DNA from: Amyelois transitella
Lineage: Eukaryota; Arthropoda; Insecta; Lepidoptera; Pyralidae
Reading direction: 5' to 3'
Length of the DNA: 64,000 nucleotides
NCBI RefSeq assembly: GCF_032362555.1
Contig: NC_083519.1
Coordinates: 7,643,501-7,707,500, forward strand
Part shown: positions 43,501 through 63,700 of the stretch, in pieces
Layout: each line of letters opens with the position of its first letter
How positions within the stretch are numbered: the stretch's first letter is position 1
Notes under the pieces: generated by a model
Databases searched by the model: none
Told to the model about the DNA's origin: nothing
What the model saw: the letters and a program-made list of their open reading frames with translations, nothing else
Translations under genes and position numbers: made by a program

Positions 43501-46500
43501 CAACAAACACCATAGTACTTGACAGCGAAAATTTTTGTATTGCAACGCGTGACGTCACGCATTTTGATTGGTGTTCATTGTCACGTGACTTGAGGGCCGA
43601 AATATTTAATTAAATTTTATTAAATAAAAAAATAATCCCTTGTTTATTGAGAAAAATATTGTGTTTTTTATTATTGTTACTAGAGAAACTACCTTTTCGT
43701 GGTAAAATTTTTGATATCACCATAATTAAGACAGACAATTTTTTTTTTATTTGAGGTCGTTAACATAATGAATTTCTAAGGTAATTACTTCTCTTCTTCA
43801 TAACGATGACAGCTCTGATATTGGATTTTTTTAATTTTCTCAAGTTAAATCGATTAAACAATTTAATTTGTATTTTTTGGATCTCGGATAACTAAAAGAA
43901 ATAACGGTTATTTTTGTTTTGGGCTCTTGAAAAATACGGAATGACGTCAATTCCAGAAAAAAAAAATGCTACTTTTATGTTAAGTTACACTGATGTACCT
44001 ACGTTGAAATCCAAGTTTTGTATGACGCGAAAATATTAGAGCCTATCAAAGCACTATCATTTGAATCCGCGAACTGAATTGTCGGCTATTACGAGCGGGA
44101 GAGCAGTAGGCATGTTGACTTGTAATTTTTCAAATTTATATACCCAGCGGTTAGGGCTGTGCATTCGTCTTACGGTCAGTCACTTTTTCTCGGTATACAT
44201 ACGAGTATATAGATAAACAATATTATAAGACCATTTAACTCTTAGGTGCCGACCCGACTTGCAAAGACAAAGACGGCAAAACAGCCTACGATTACGCCGT
44301 CGAAAAAGGCCACACCGACTGTGCCAAACTACTAGCGTCTTATAACCACGCGGAGGAAACTAAAGAGAATAACGACGAAGAAAACGCAGCTGATGCCTTC
44401 TTACTCGACGTATACCACCACGCCGTCTCCGAAGAACTTATAGACCACGATTTAATGCTAGCTTTGATTAAACATATTCACCTGAACTTACCGAAAGGCA
44501 GTATTTTAGTCTTTCTTCCCGGATACGATGATATCGTTACGCTCAGAGATTTAATCCAGGGTTGTGCAGAAATGAACACGTCGAAATACCAGATTTTCAC
44601 GTTACATAGTAATATGCAGACAATAGATCAGAAGAAGGTGTTCAATCCGCTGCCCAATGCCAGGAAGATCATCATATCAACGAACATAGCGGAGACCTCG
44701 ATCACGATTGATGACGTCGTGTATGTGGTGGACTCATGCAAGGTACGTTCATGGTTTGCTATTATATTTTGACGTATAATTGGGAATTATTAAGATTAGT
44801 ATGTATTATGTAGAAAGATAGAATTTTATGGTGAGAGAAATTCTGTACATTTAGGAAATTGGATGTCAAGATCCAAAATCTAGTTACTGTGTGTGGTCCA
44901 GTGGATATCTATTAGTTGCAGGATATAGCTTGTAGAGAGGAATCATTTCGTGTAGGTATAGTATGGTAACTTTACCCATTGCAAGAATGATCATTGATGA
45001 ATCCTGCTAGAGTAACATGGGAGATGAGATGAGGAGTAAAATGATTGATCAAAACAACATAAGAGGGGTTATTCAGGAATGTTGGTTATCCACGTGGCGC
45101 AGGTGAAGGAGAAGTACTACGAGTCGAGCGGCGGCGTGTGCTCGCTGCAGCGCGTGTGGGCGTCGCGCGCGGGCGCGGCGCAGCGCGCGGGCCGCGCGGG
45201 CCGCCTGCAGCCGGGCCGCTGCTTCCACCTGGCGTCGCGGCGCCGCCTGGCCGCGCTGCCCGCCGCCGCGCCGCCCGAGATGCTGCGCGTGCCGCTGCAG
45301 GAGCTGTGCCTGCACACCAAGCTGCTGGCGCCGCCCAACACGCCCGTCGCCGACTTCCTGGCGCGCGCGCTGGAGCCGCCCTCGTTCCTGGCCGTGCGCA
45401 ACGCCGTGGCGCTGCTCAAGACCATCGGCGCGCTCACGCCCGTGGAGGACCTCACGGAGATCGGCCAGCACCTGCTCGACCTCACCGTCGAGCCCAAGCT
45501 CGGCAAGATGCTGCTGTACGCCTGCGTGATGAAGTGCCTCGACCCGATCCTGACCATCGTGTGCGGCCTCGCCAACAAGGAGCCCTTCCAGATCTCGATG
45601 AACCCGGAGCACAGGAAGCGGGGCAGCGCCGCGAGGAAGGAGTTCGCGGCCGACAGCTACTCGGATCACATGGCGCTGCTGCGGGCCTTCCAGGCCTGGC
45701 AGACCGCGCGGGCCAACGGCACCGAGCGAGCCTTCTGCGCTAAAAATCTTATCTGCGGCGCCACCATGGAGATGATCGTCGGCTATCGCTCGCAGTTACT
45801 CGCCCAGCTTCGCGCGCTCGGATTAGTCAAAGCTCGCGGCTCGGGTGACATCAAAGACGTCAATCTGAACTCGGAAAAGTGGCACGTGGTAAAAGCGGTA
45901 CTCGTCAGCGGATTGTATCCATCGATAGCGCGCGTCGATCGGGATTCGGGCACTTTGCGGACGTCGAAAGAAGTAAAGGTCGCGTTCCATCCGAGCTCTA
46001 CCCTTCACCGCGGCGGCAGCGCGGCGGCTTCGGCTAAGTCCGTGCAAGCGTTACCAACAGATTGGATAGTTTTTGAAGAGATATCTCGAGCCGGGCGTTT
46101 CTGTTTCGTGCGTACGTGTACTTTAGTGACTCCGTTGACCGTGGCGTTATTCGGCGGTCCTCTCAGACTTCCCGCGGGAGCGCTCACGCAAAGAGCTAAT
46201 CCGCCCGGATTATCCAGCGATTCAGATAGCGAAGCGGACGAAAGGAATGCCTCGCCAGACGCCGCGGTGTTGGCCCTCGACGACTGGACCGCGTTCACGG
46301 CGGACGCGTCAGACGCCATAAGCGTTTATTATCTACGACAGAAGTTGTGCGCGTTAGTCGTCCGCCGCATGTCGAACCCGGCGAAGCCCATGACGCCGCT
46401 CGACGAGCAGATTCTCAGCACCGTGGTGCACGTATTGGGCGCCGAAGAGAAGAACGTCGGTCTGAGCCAGCCCAGCGGGATCGGTCAGCGACCGAAGCCT

Positions 46501-48095
46501 TTGACGGTGGATTCTCCGAACTGGCGCACTCGCATGGACGAGGAGCAACGGCACGACAATAAGTACTACCCTCAATACGCGCAAAACGAGTACCCCGGGA
46601 ATGCGTTTTATCAGAACGCGTACGGTTATAGAAACGGGCAGGCGCGGCCGGGCCCGTGGCGGGGGGACGGCCAGAGCGCGGCGCCCCGCAGCCCGCTGTC
46701 GCCGGGCGGCAGGGCTCTGCTGGCGCCCGGCGAGCGGCTCGCGGAGGGCGAGGCGGTGCGCTTCGTGGTGGCGAAGGTGGACGACCTGGCGGGCCTGGAC
46801 GCCGCGCACCGCACCAACAGCTTCCCCTTCTCGCCGCCCACCGCTAAGAAACTGCAAAAGTTTAAACAGGCGAGTAATTTCTTTATTATTCTACGTTTTT
46901 ATAATAAATTTGAATTTGAATACCTCTTTTTTATATTCCTATTTTTTATAAATGTGATTTTCTATTGTCTCAATTTTTTCTTTTTATTTCTCTTAGTCTT
47001 ATCATCAATTAAACTATTAAAGACATGGTTATGTATGGTATTGTTAAAATATTATTAGACTTAAAACTGTTCATTATTTAAAAATCGCAATCGCTGACCT
47101 CACTGTGCAAAATTAGTCTTTTGCCGCTTTGAGTCGATGAAAATAGTGATGTTCTAAATCGATTGATTTCGTCGCGACTAACTTATCAGTATGTTATATG
47201 AACAGGAGGGCAACCAAGTGGTAGTGTTCTTCTCGTGCGCGTCAGTGTCCAAGTTCGTGGGGAGCGCGGCCATCACCGACACCAACTGCTCGCTGGAGTG
47301 GCTCTCCACGCAACACGTGCCTTACCAAACTATAAGGTAATGTTCTTTTTTTCTTTTTTTGTGGCAGTTAAACTTCATTGTGTTGCCAGTATCGAGTAGT
47401 CAGTCCTCGTTTTAGAATATTCGCCGTGTAATGGTCGAGTACCTAATAACTGTAAGATGTTTTTCGGGACTCTTTAGGACAACATCAAATCTGTTAATGT
47501 AAAACTCTCCAACACTCGTGCTTGTCATTTATAGAATATCAACACACAATTTGGAAAAAATATTTCAGCACAATACACACATAATATTATTTCAGTTTAG
47601 TTTAAAAACCAAAACCAGACTACTAACTAAACACGCTCTAAAAATACGGAACAATAAAACAATCTTCACTTAAATTATTATGTGCAAATGATTAAAAATT
47701 TGCCGATTGTGTATTAACTAAACAACATACTTACACGTAGGTATAATGATTTAACACATTTACGTCATATTCATACGACATACATGAGTTAAAAGGATAG
47801 CCGTGGTTGTACTTCACTTTGATAATTTATTTATTATAATAAATCTGTTATGCTACCTACCTACAGCATATGAACACGGCCAGGATAATAACTTTAAATG
47901 AATATTCCATTTATTGTAAAATTCGTTATCAGGAATTCCGTAGCGTACGGCGCGCGCACGATCGGCGCGCGCGACGGCACGGAGCTGTGCGCGGCGGCGG
48001 GCGCGGCGCTGCAGCACGCGCTGCTGCGGCGGCGCGCGCACGCGCACCCGCACCCCCGCCCCATACAGAAACACCAGGCGCAGGGGGAGCAGTAG
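37561..48095 (+). CDS. YTHDC2: YTHDC2/Bgcn-type DEAH RNA helicase with degenerate YTH-like C-terminus
   Basis: 3'-5' RNA helicase of the germline; mammalian YTHDC2 with MEIOC drives meiotic entry, fly Bgcn with Bam and Tut represses translation. Thirteen exons: 37561-37819, 37992-38218, 38846-38947, 39570-39716, 40051-40198, 40567-40714, 41076-41251, 41862-41992, 42402-42543, 44246-44742, 45103-46869, 47206-47336, 47933-48095. All in frame, 1,345 residues (human 1,430). R3H-like domain up to KSRGKGVNRYL. Helicase motifs are intact: [34 protein letters not shown], and QRAGRAGR. Two ankyrin repeats sit between the RecA lobes ([19 protein letters not shown]). HA2/OB region follows, then [12 protein letters not shown]. 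From ~1209 [11 protein letters not shown] to ARDGTEL aligns with the YTH fold but is shortened and lacks cage Trp. Intron 11 uses a GC donor. An internal Met at 37606 is an alternative start. Confidence 0.95.
38296..38372 (-). repeat. F1 repeat, head fragment
   Basis: CAGTCTTTTGGAGATTGTTG, GCTCTGTGTACCTCAGAAGG and a TATGTATGTGTATGCATGTA end. YTHDC2 intron 2, facing the fragment at 38458. Confidence 0.6.
38458..38560 (+). repeat. F1 repeat, internal fragment
   Basis: AAAGGCCACATTCAGCTGTG, then GGAAAGAGATGGAATGGTCC and AAAGTGCCAGAAACC. YTHDC2 intron 2. Confidence 0.6.
39187..39392 (+). repeat. Interspersed repeat, 'AGGGTTCCCTAGT' family
   Basis: AGGGTTCCCTAGTAAACAAT, GAACCCTTTATAGTTTC, CATGTCTGTCTGTTTGCGG, TAGAAAGCTG and AGCTCCCATACAAGTAAC. 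I recall this as a common lepidopteran intronic repeat; class unknown. YTHDC2 intron 3. Confidence 0.55.
40837..41042 (+). repeat. F1 repeat, internally deleted
   Basis: ACATACATATAGTCACGCCT head, missing the GGGGTAGACAGAGCC block, then AAAGAAGAATCCCTAGTTTA and GGGAAAGAGATGG. It ends ~33 bases before YTHDC2 exon 7. Confidence 0.75.
42085..42165 (+). repeat. Non-LTR retrotransposon 3' tail
   Basis: GACATTAAGTCCGCCTTTGT, TTTTGTGCAATGAAGTTTAA then ATAAATAAATA. I recall this 3' terminus from many lepidopteran loci. YTHDC2 intron 8. A weaker AACATTAAGTCTGCC word lies near 41785. Confidence 0.5.
42795..43580 (+). mobile_element. Decayed DNA-transposon fragment with THAP domain and inverted repeats
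   Basis: Lies in YTHDC2 intron 9 (42544-44245). The left block around TGACGTCACGCGTTACAAAAA (42804) returns inverted as AACGCGTGACGTCACGC (43546-43562), with looser similarity extending outward. Between them is a THAP zinc-finger start and nothing that resembles a catalytic domain. The outer ends and target duplication could not be fixed, so the limits are approximate. Confidence 0.55.
42880..43071 (+). pseudogene. THAP zinc-finger N-terminus, broken
   Basis: [20 protein letters not shown] then [19 protein letters not shown]: the C-x3-C start, FFHVP and the Trp of the THAP (C2CH) DNA-binding domain. The third ligand region (MYLCEE) continues in another frame after a frame change near 43045, and no C2CH His is found. 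Such domains head P-like and related transposases and some lepidopteran domesticated genes. Here it is an isolated relic. Confidence 0.75.
46870..46871 (+). other. Non-canonical GC splice donor, YTHDC2 intron 11
   Basis: Exon 11 ends AAACAG and the intron begins GCGAGT; the acceptor is GAACAG before 47206. This joins KLQKFKQ to EGNQVVVFF in frame, which alignment to the human YTH domain demands. No GT donor nearby keeps the frame. Confidence 0.8.
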
Positions 48096-50429
48096 CCGGG
48101 GCCGCGACGTGATTCTAACCGCAACTAATTCGCAGAACATACATGTCCAAAAATTTCCACTTGGAAGCCAGCATAGATATACTACCGCGATAAGCTCGTC
48201 GAACCACGGGGTAGTGGTAAGTTTTCCAACGAACTATAATATGTGATTCTATATCGTAGGATTTATAACGAAGACGTTAGGAGGTTCAATGTGGCCAGTT
48301 AACAAAAAATTTAGTGTCGTGTATTTAGATATGAAATAACTGAGAAAATTTTTACTAAATTTTTTTTTATTAAAATGTTCACTACATAGAGTTATTTTCT
48401 TTTTATAACGAATCTTAATATTTCCTTAATTGTTTTCTTTTTCTTCTTCGCATAGCATAAATAACATAATAAGAATATGTATTTACCATGGAGCATTTTG
48501 ATGTCAAGGCATGGAAATGCTCTAGGTATAAGAGGGGACGAGGAGGAAATAGCTTTGGCGTTATAATATTATTGCCCTAACAAGCAATCATTCGGCTGAA
48601 AATGTTTTGATGTAAAGAAATTTCATTGTTTAAGATTTTAACATTTTATAACTGTATATAGAGATTATTCCAATCTTTTAACACTATAAATTACATTTTC
48701 ATAAAAAATATAAAGTTTTGTCCTATTATGTCAAGAGTAAACATGTAAATCGAACTGTGCATATTTTGCTGTCATCAGTCATCATTAAAACATTACGATG
48801 TTTAACCTATGTGATTCAAGTATTAAAAAATATCTCGTTTTAAAATAATGTTTTGAAAATAATGAAACATTTTTGTCTATATTCTTAGTAAAAGAAGTAC
48901 AATAATATTGTTACATTTTCGGTTGTAATTTATGACTAATAAATAAACTATTTATGTCAAGTTTATAAATAATAAATTTTGTGATCAAAGTTTCTTACAG
49001 GGAAATTTACCAGTGCAATATATTTTATTAGGTACATAAGTACTAATAAGACTTATTGTTCGCACAATACGAAACTTATGGACCGACTAGAAGACTTTTG
49101 GTTGTAAGCTTTACCTACTTTTGGTAAAATTTTAATGAATATTCTACTTTTATGGAATAAAAATTTGTGACACACCATAAATTTTCTTACTCTTTAAGGG
49201 TAAAGTGTGATTTGAGAATGACTAAGTATATCTATGAATAAGCAGTTAAGGAACAAGACAAGGGTAGGCTACACGCCGTAGTGGAAGGATGGTTATATAA
49301 AATAATCTGATGATTAATAAAAAATGCGTGAAACTATGACATTGAAGACTAAGGCCTAAGAGTGGGAAATTCACAAGATCTCGAAATCTAGAAGAATACA
49401 GCATTATAGCACAATTTCAAATGATCATTGATTGTTGAATTTTAATGTTGTAATATTTTAGTTGAAAAAATTCTTAAGTTTTTAATGAAATGCATTGATG
49501 TGTGGTAGAACCATGCAAGAAATATTTAAGATTTACTGAGTATTCTTGTCCAGATTTATATGTTTATGATATACATATAAATGTATACAGATTGTATAAG
49601 CGCTTTGTACGTTTGTTACTGTGTGTTCTTTTCCCAAATAGTATTTTTTTATTATTCTTTTATTTGCTCACTAAAATATCTATGATGAAATAAAACTTTG
49701 TCCTTATGAAAAATTATAAAGTTTGTGAAACTAACTTTTTATTTGTACCTCGTTTCGTTCGTCGTTATTTAGATAATTAATATCATACATATTTTATGTA
49801 CATATTTAATTCATGTTATGCATTATTTGCATAAGAAAAAAGTGGTTTAGTGAAAGTTTGTGACTAAATGTTAGAAAAAACAGCGGTTTCAGTTTAGAAT
49901 AAACTAATGACAAAGTTGTTTTGTTGTTTTAATATTATTTTCTCGATGAAATTCGATGTCCCAAATGAATATGACAAGTTTCGTTTGTGAGTTTCAAACA
50001 TATTGCAATATGGATGTGAAATTTCAAGTTGAATATTTCTATTGACGAGCATACCTAAGGTAAGAAATTAAAAAAAAAATTTGTGACAAATATATTTAGT
50101 ACAAAATTTAACGTTAGCACAGCTAAAGTCCAGATAAAATGTCAGATACACAATGTAACAAAACACTCATCGCACAGCGATTTCACACAACGCAATGCAG
50201 TAAAAGAGTTTGTTATATTTACACAACTTTATTATCAACTTTGGACGAATCTTAATCTTATCAACATTTTATTTACAACGAGAACGTTTACGTACTTATA
50301 AAACATATAAAATTAACTCTTGCCTCAATCAAAATTCGACCTTGCGAATTAGCTGCGCCATTGGGTTGATATGTTGGTTAGTTGATGGCCAATGATTTCA
50401 TAACAAGTGAATTTGACACTAACTTCTCT

Positions 50430-50530
50430 TCAATGTCACAAAATGAGACCTGCCGATTGATCTTTTCCTGTTTTTGTGATTGCAGCTCTTACGTGCTTAC
50501 GCATACTTACGCTTGCGCCACTTGGCATAA
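50430..50530 (-). pseudogene. Decayed duplicate of XPD last exon (copy A)
   Basis: Plus-strand ACCTGCCGATTGATCTTTTC, TGTGATTGCAGCTC and TTGCGCCACTTGGC parallel ACCTGCCGCTCGATCTTCTC, TGCGACTGCAGCTG and CTGCGCCATCTGGC of the real exon at 50849-50986. The middle is rearranged and the frame is lost. Confidence 0.65.
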
Positions 50531-50607
50531 CATTCCTGGTGAATTAGTCACTAATTTCTCTCCAGAATAACCAAGTAATGAAAAAATTCTCACTAATGAC
50601 ATGTCGC

Positions 50608-50722
50608 TTGATCTTTTGTGCACTGCTGCTATTGTAGCGTCAACAGAGACCATCACCCACACAACAACCCAGCTAGTCGTTGCGAGTTACTGGAGTTGCG
50701 CCATCTAGCGGAACCAGATCTA
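50608..50722 (-). pseudogene. Decayed duplicate of XPD last exon (copy B)
   Basis: TCGCTTGATCTTTTG, CTGCTATTGTAGCGTCAACA, then after unrelated bases TTGCGCCATCTAGCGGAACC and AGATCT: the real exon in order, including bases around its acceptor. A ~40-base stretch in the middle is foreign and the frame is broken. Lies ~130 bases past the intact exon. Confidence 0.75.
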
Positions 50723-50773
50723 GTTAATTTGTGCACTGTGACTCTTCAATGTGACTAGTTGTTATTTATCACT

Positions 50774-50779
50774 TTTATT
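50774..50779 (-). terminator. XPD polyadenylation signal
   Basis: Minus-strand AATAAA 70 bases past the XPD stop. Confidence 0.55.
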
Positions 50780-50848
50780 TGACAAAATTACGTTGGTTGA
50801 CGTAACTTGTCTCTCCTCCAATATCACAGGAGCGAGAACTTAAATTTC

Positions 50849-59838
<8,990 letters not shown>

Positions 59839-60706
59839 TTTTATTCTACTATGTTATTTAAGTTATTAATCACAAAATAAAATCAAGCCGAATAAACAGC
59901 AAACAAAATTTGTTTTGTTTGATTGACATTGACAAACAAAATCTTTAGACTGACAGCCGAGTGACAGAGTAAATTTTTTAGTTTTTCGTTCGATGCTTTT
60001 TACGGTAAGACAAGGATATCTAGCGCCCATGCATCCATTATCAGCAGAATTCCTATTTCGATTTTACGCTTTTAAACTTGGGATTCTTCTGTTAGGCGAT
60101 GGGCTAGCAACCTGTCACTATTTGAATCCTAATTCTATCTTTAAGCCATACAGCCTAACGTGGCCAATCAATTTTCAAGATTGTGGGCTCTGTCTATCCC
60201 GCGAGGGATTTAGACGTGACTCTATGTATACATGTAGGTTTTAGTGCATTGGTGGTTAATGTAAAATAAAGTACATATAGTTGAATAAGTATCTTATAAC
60301 ATAACTCAAGTTACGAACTTACTTCGGTGCTATCTGAGTCTGTATATTTGTCCCGAATATATTTGTTAACTTATTTTTTATAATTTATTTCCATAATCAG
60401 GTATCGTAGGTGCACTCTCGTCTCGAACACTGAAACACCTGCACTACCTTTTTTTTCTTAAAAAATCCATGGAACCTATATGAATTGGTCCTATTCCTAT
60501 TCCCCATAGGTACAGGGGTGTAGCGAGTCCCGTATTCTGTTGTTTGTTTAACTTTATGTTATCAATGTATTTATATCACTATGTAATTATTGGTTTGGTT
60601 GGTACATAAGTAGCAACACCTAAATAAATTATGCTCCTCTGACCTTTCTGATAAAAGCACATATCCAAGCTGTTCAATAATTACTTTTTACTATTGTCGC
60701 AGAAAA
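59839..60706. promoter_or_regulatory. Shared XPD/oxidase upstream region
   Basis: 868 bases between divergent ATGs. An F1 copy occupies 60069-60238. A TTGTCGCAG acceptor ends at 60702, four bases before the oxidase ATG, implying a 5' non-coding exon upstream for that gene. No TATA box is convincing. Confidence 0.5.
60069..60238 (-). repeat. F1 repeat, 5' two-thirds
   Basis: AACTTGGGATTCTTCTGTTA to GACGTGACTCTATGTATACA. Lies in the intergenic region. A weak ATCCATGGAACCTATATGAATTGGTCCTATTC scrap lies near 60467. Confidence 0.75.
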
Positions 60707-63700
60707 ATGTACAAAGTTGCAATTCTTGGTGGTGGTGTTAATGGTTTTGCGAATGCAGTAAAAATTAAGGAAAAATTTCGTGATTTTGAGGCAAGCTTTT
60801 AAATGAGTTTAAAAGGCCTAACTGATATTTTCTTGTAACACGCACTTAACTTTTATGTTTTTAGGTGGTGTTAATTTCCAAAGACTTCTCTCCATACACA
60901 ACTGGTGATGGCTCTGGAGGTCTTTGGTATCCGTATCTCTGTGGTGACAAAACGCCAGAACGCATATTAATGTAAGTGCACTGACTTATTTTACCATACT
61001 TTTTCAAACCTTGCGGGCGGCTCACCCTTTATATTATAGATACATTCATATATTTCTATTACCTATTTATAGACCAACATTCCATAATTTATTCTCCATG
61101 ACCAGCTTTGAATCGTGGTTATTGTACTAGGTGTTCCTTAATGGCCTTTTTACGACATCGATGAGAATGAGTGCTGAGTTATTGTGAAATGTGTTCTGAA
61201 TCCGGGAACCACACGGTAATCCAACAACAAATATAATTCAATAAATTCCTGATAAGTTTGTTTGTAAACTGAAAGTTCCTTTAATGACTTTGGCGTTTAA
61301 AGTTCCTTTAAAGACTTGACTTGACCGCGACCTTAAGAACGTCGATGAGATGATGACTTACCTATCATACCTCCCCACTATACTCGTAGATAACTAAGTC
61401 CAAATGAAGTGATTGCGCAAATTGTAAAAGTAGATCAAGGAAAGGCTTACAAACTTGAGATTCTTCTTTTAGCCTATAGGTTTTTTTGCGATGATATAGC
61501 TTTAAATATCTCCTAATGCCACCAGCTTAACAAGAGGGTTGTGACTTTTGACTCTTGACTTTCACGCGTGAAAAGACGTAATTGGTAGGAAAAACTTTAC
61601 AGGAGATGGGGTTGCGAAACATACAGATTGCTGCACAAGTTATGGCTGGAAGGCGGGCATAATGTATCTCTCGTGCCCATGTACTACTTACACCAAAGGA
61701 AGGAGACCTATCGACGCCCGATGTGGGCGTCTCATGTTTTTGGTTATCATGAACTTGGTCCGAAGGAGCTTCAGTATTTCAGTAAACGTTATTCATCTCA
61801 GTATGTGTAAGTTCAGATAAATAAAAAAAATATCAACATATTTTTTTTTCATGAGATCCAAATGTACAGTCTGTCCAAAAAGAATCCACTTTCCTCTCCC
61901 AGTTGGGATGGCGAGGTGGCATAAATGGAATAGGGGGTCTTTTCGTATTCAACCGATTCATTCTTCTTCCACCTTATGAAGAAAGTATCATTTTGCCAAT
62001 AAATATTGAATGAAATCTTTAGATTGTACTTTTACTGCCTTCCTTCTTAGATGGGAGTCTATGGATGGGAGTCTTTTCATCTAAAATAAAATTAGGAATT
62101 ATTAAAGGCCCTATTGCAATTTCAACAGCATTAATATATTTTGCAGTGCCGGCGAAATGTTTACGTCCTTCGTATCTCGTCCACCAACTATTATTTCTTA
62201 TCTCGAAAAGCGGTTTTTGGAGCTAAATGGCAAGATAATACATGCAGACATAACTTCTTTATCAGACGACATTCTGAAGGACTATGACGTCTTGATAAAT
62301 TGCACTGGTCTTGGAGCAAGAACTATTGTAGCTGATAAGACTGTGTATCCTATCAGGGGGCAAATAGCGAGGGTAAGTTGAACAGTCGGATTTCTTCAGT
62401 CAAATGATTTCTGTATACACCCACGTATGTCATTGGCCAAAATCCTATCTATACTATCACGGCCATGTTCCAAATTGGTCTTTTCCGAGTTCGATTGCTA
62501 ACCGATGCTCTTGCGGCGAGAAAAAAAATCGTGAAGTACCTTATATGCAAATTCAAGAAACTGGATGTATATTCGTTCTGTTTTGCACCTAAAAAAAGGT
62601 TGCGAAGGATAGACGGAAGTCTTAATAGAAATACCTGACTTACTTACTTCAGGATCACAGTCCGACCGCGGACCCCTCTGCAGGGCGGTGACGACGCAAT
62701 GATAATTACATCTACCACTACTAGGTACCAGGAGGTACCAGTAGCTAAGCTGAAATAACATTAAATTTCAGCCTTTCTTAGTTTAGCTTCCCTACCTATA
62801 ATACCACCACCTACGTGTGTGAACAACTTCGGAGTTTATTTAGGTATATTTTGTCACACAGGTAAAGGCGCCATGGCTCTGTGAAGTCGTTATGGATAAT
62901 GACAGAGAAAATTACATACTACCAAAGTAAGTTTGTTTTAAAGTTTCCTAAAACGGATCATAAAAGATCACAAGGAAATACTATACTAATATTTCTGTTA
63001 ATTTTTTTGAGCAATATATTTTTCTGATTATTTTTAATAGTGCAGATTTCTGCGTCCTGGGAGGTACTCATCAGGAGAACGACTACAACACTCACGTGTA
63101 CATCGTGGACTCTGATATGGTCATTAATGGATGTACTGATATTATCCCATCTCTAAAGGTTAGTATATCAATGTCAGTTCAAAGCAGGAAGTAGCAGCTA
63201 GAAGAAGTGATATTTAATAGCTATAAAAATAGTTTCTACATTGAAAATCACGCATATGGCCAAGCAGCCAAACGTAAAAAACTGGGGTAAATTTTCCCTT
63301 TTTTAAAAGCTGAAAATTTCCGTATGACCGTTTCAGAATGCCGAAGTTCTTTCGGAATGGGTGGGTTTGCGGCCAGGACGGAATGAAGTTAGGCTGGAAG
63401 CGGAGGAGCGGGATAATAAACTGATCATACATAACTACGGCCATGGTAAATATAAATTAAATTTTATCATTTTTTTATTTCTAACATTTCCAGTACACCT
63501 CATTTTCCTGTTGTGTACCTGTGTACCTCATTTACCTGTTCTCTATTATAATAAAAATAAATAAATAAAAAGCAGATGCTAAAAACATTACCTCATATTA
63601 TATACTAGTGTGGCGTGGGAAACAAACTTTAAAAAGGTATACGAATCTTAGTGTAGTTTTAATATGAATGAAGACAGTTACACTGTTATTATATCTGATA

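Larger units (their letters stand above)
48096..50848. other. YTHDC2-XPD convergent intergenic region
   Basis: 2.75 kb, AT-rich. A candidate YTHDC2 poly(A) signal AATAAA lies at 48938-48943, far from the stop. The XPD-sense AATAAA is at 50774-50779 (minus), 70 bases past its stop. Two decayed XPD last-exon copies lie at about 50430-50530 and 50608-50722. The remainder holds nothing I recognise. Confidence 0.55.

Noticed and set aside
45073-45669. Long Ala/Arg/Gly-rich ORFs antisense to and out of frame with YTHDC2 exon 11
   Set aside because: They are products of the extreme GC content, lack known motifs, and the sense frame is the clear helicase C-terminal region.
49502-49693. Small ORF between YTHDC2 and XPD
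   Set aside because: Low-complexity translation in AT-rich DNA with no splice context or recognisable motif.
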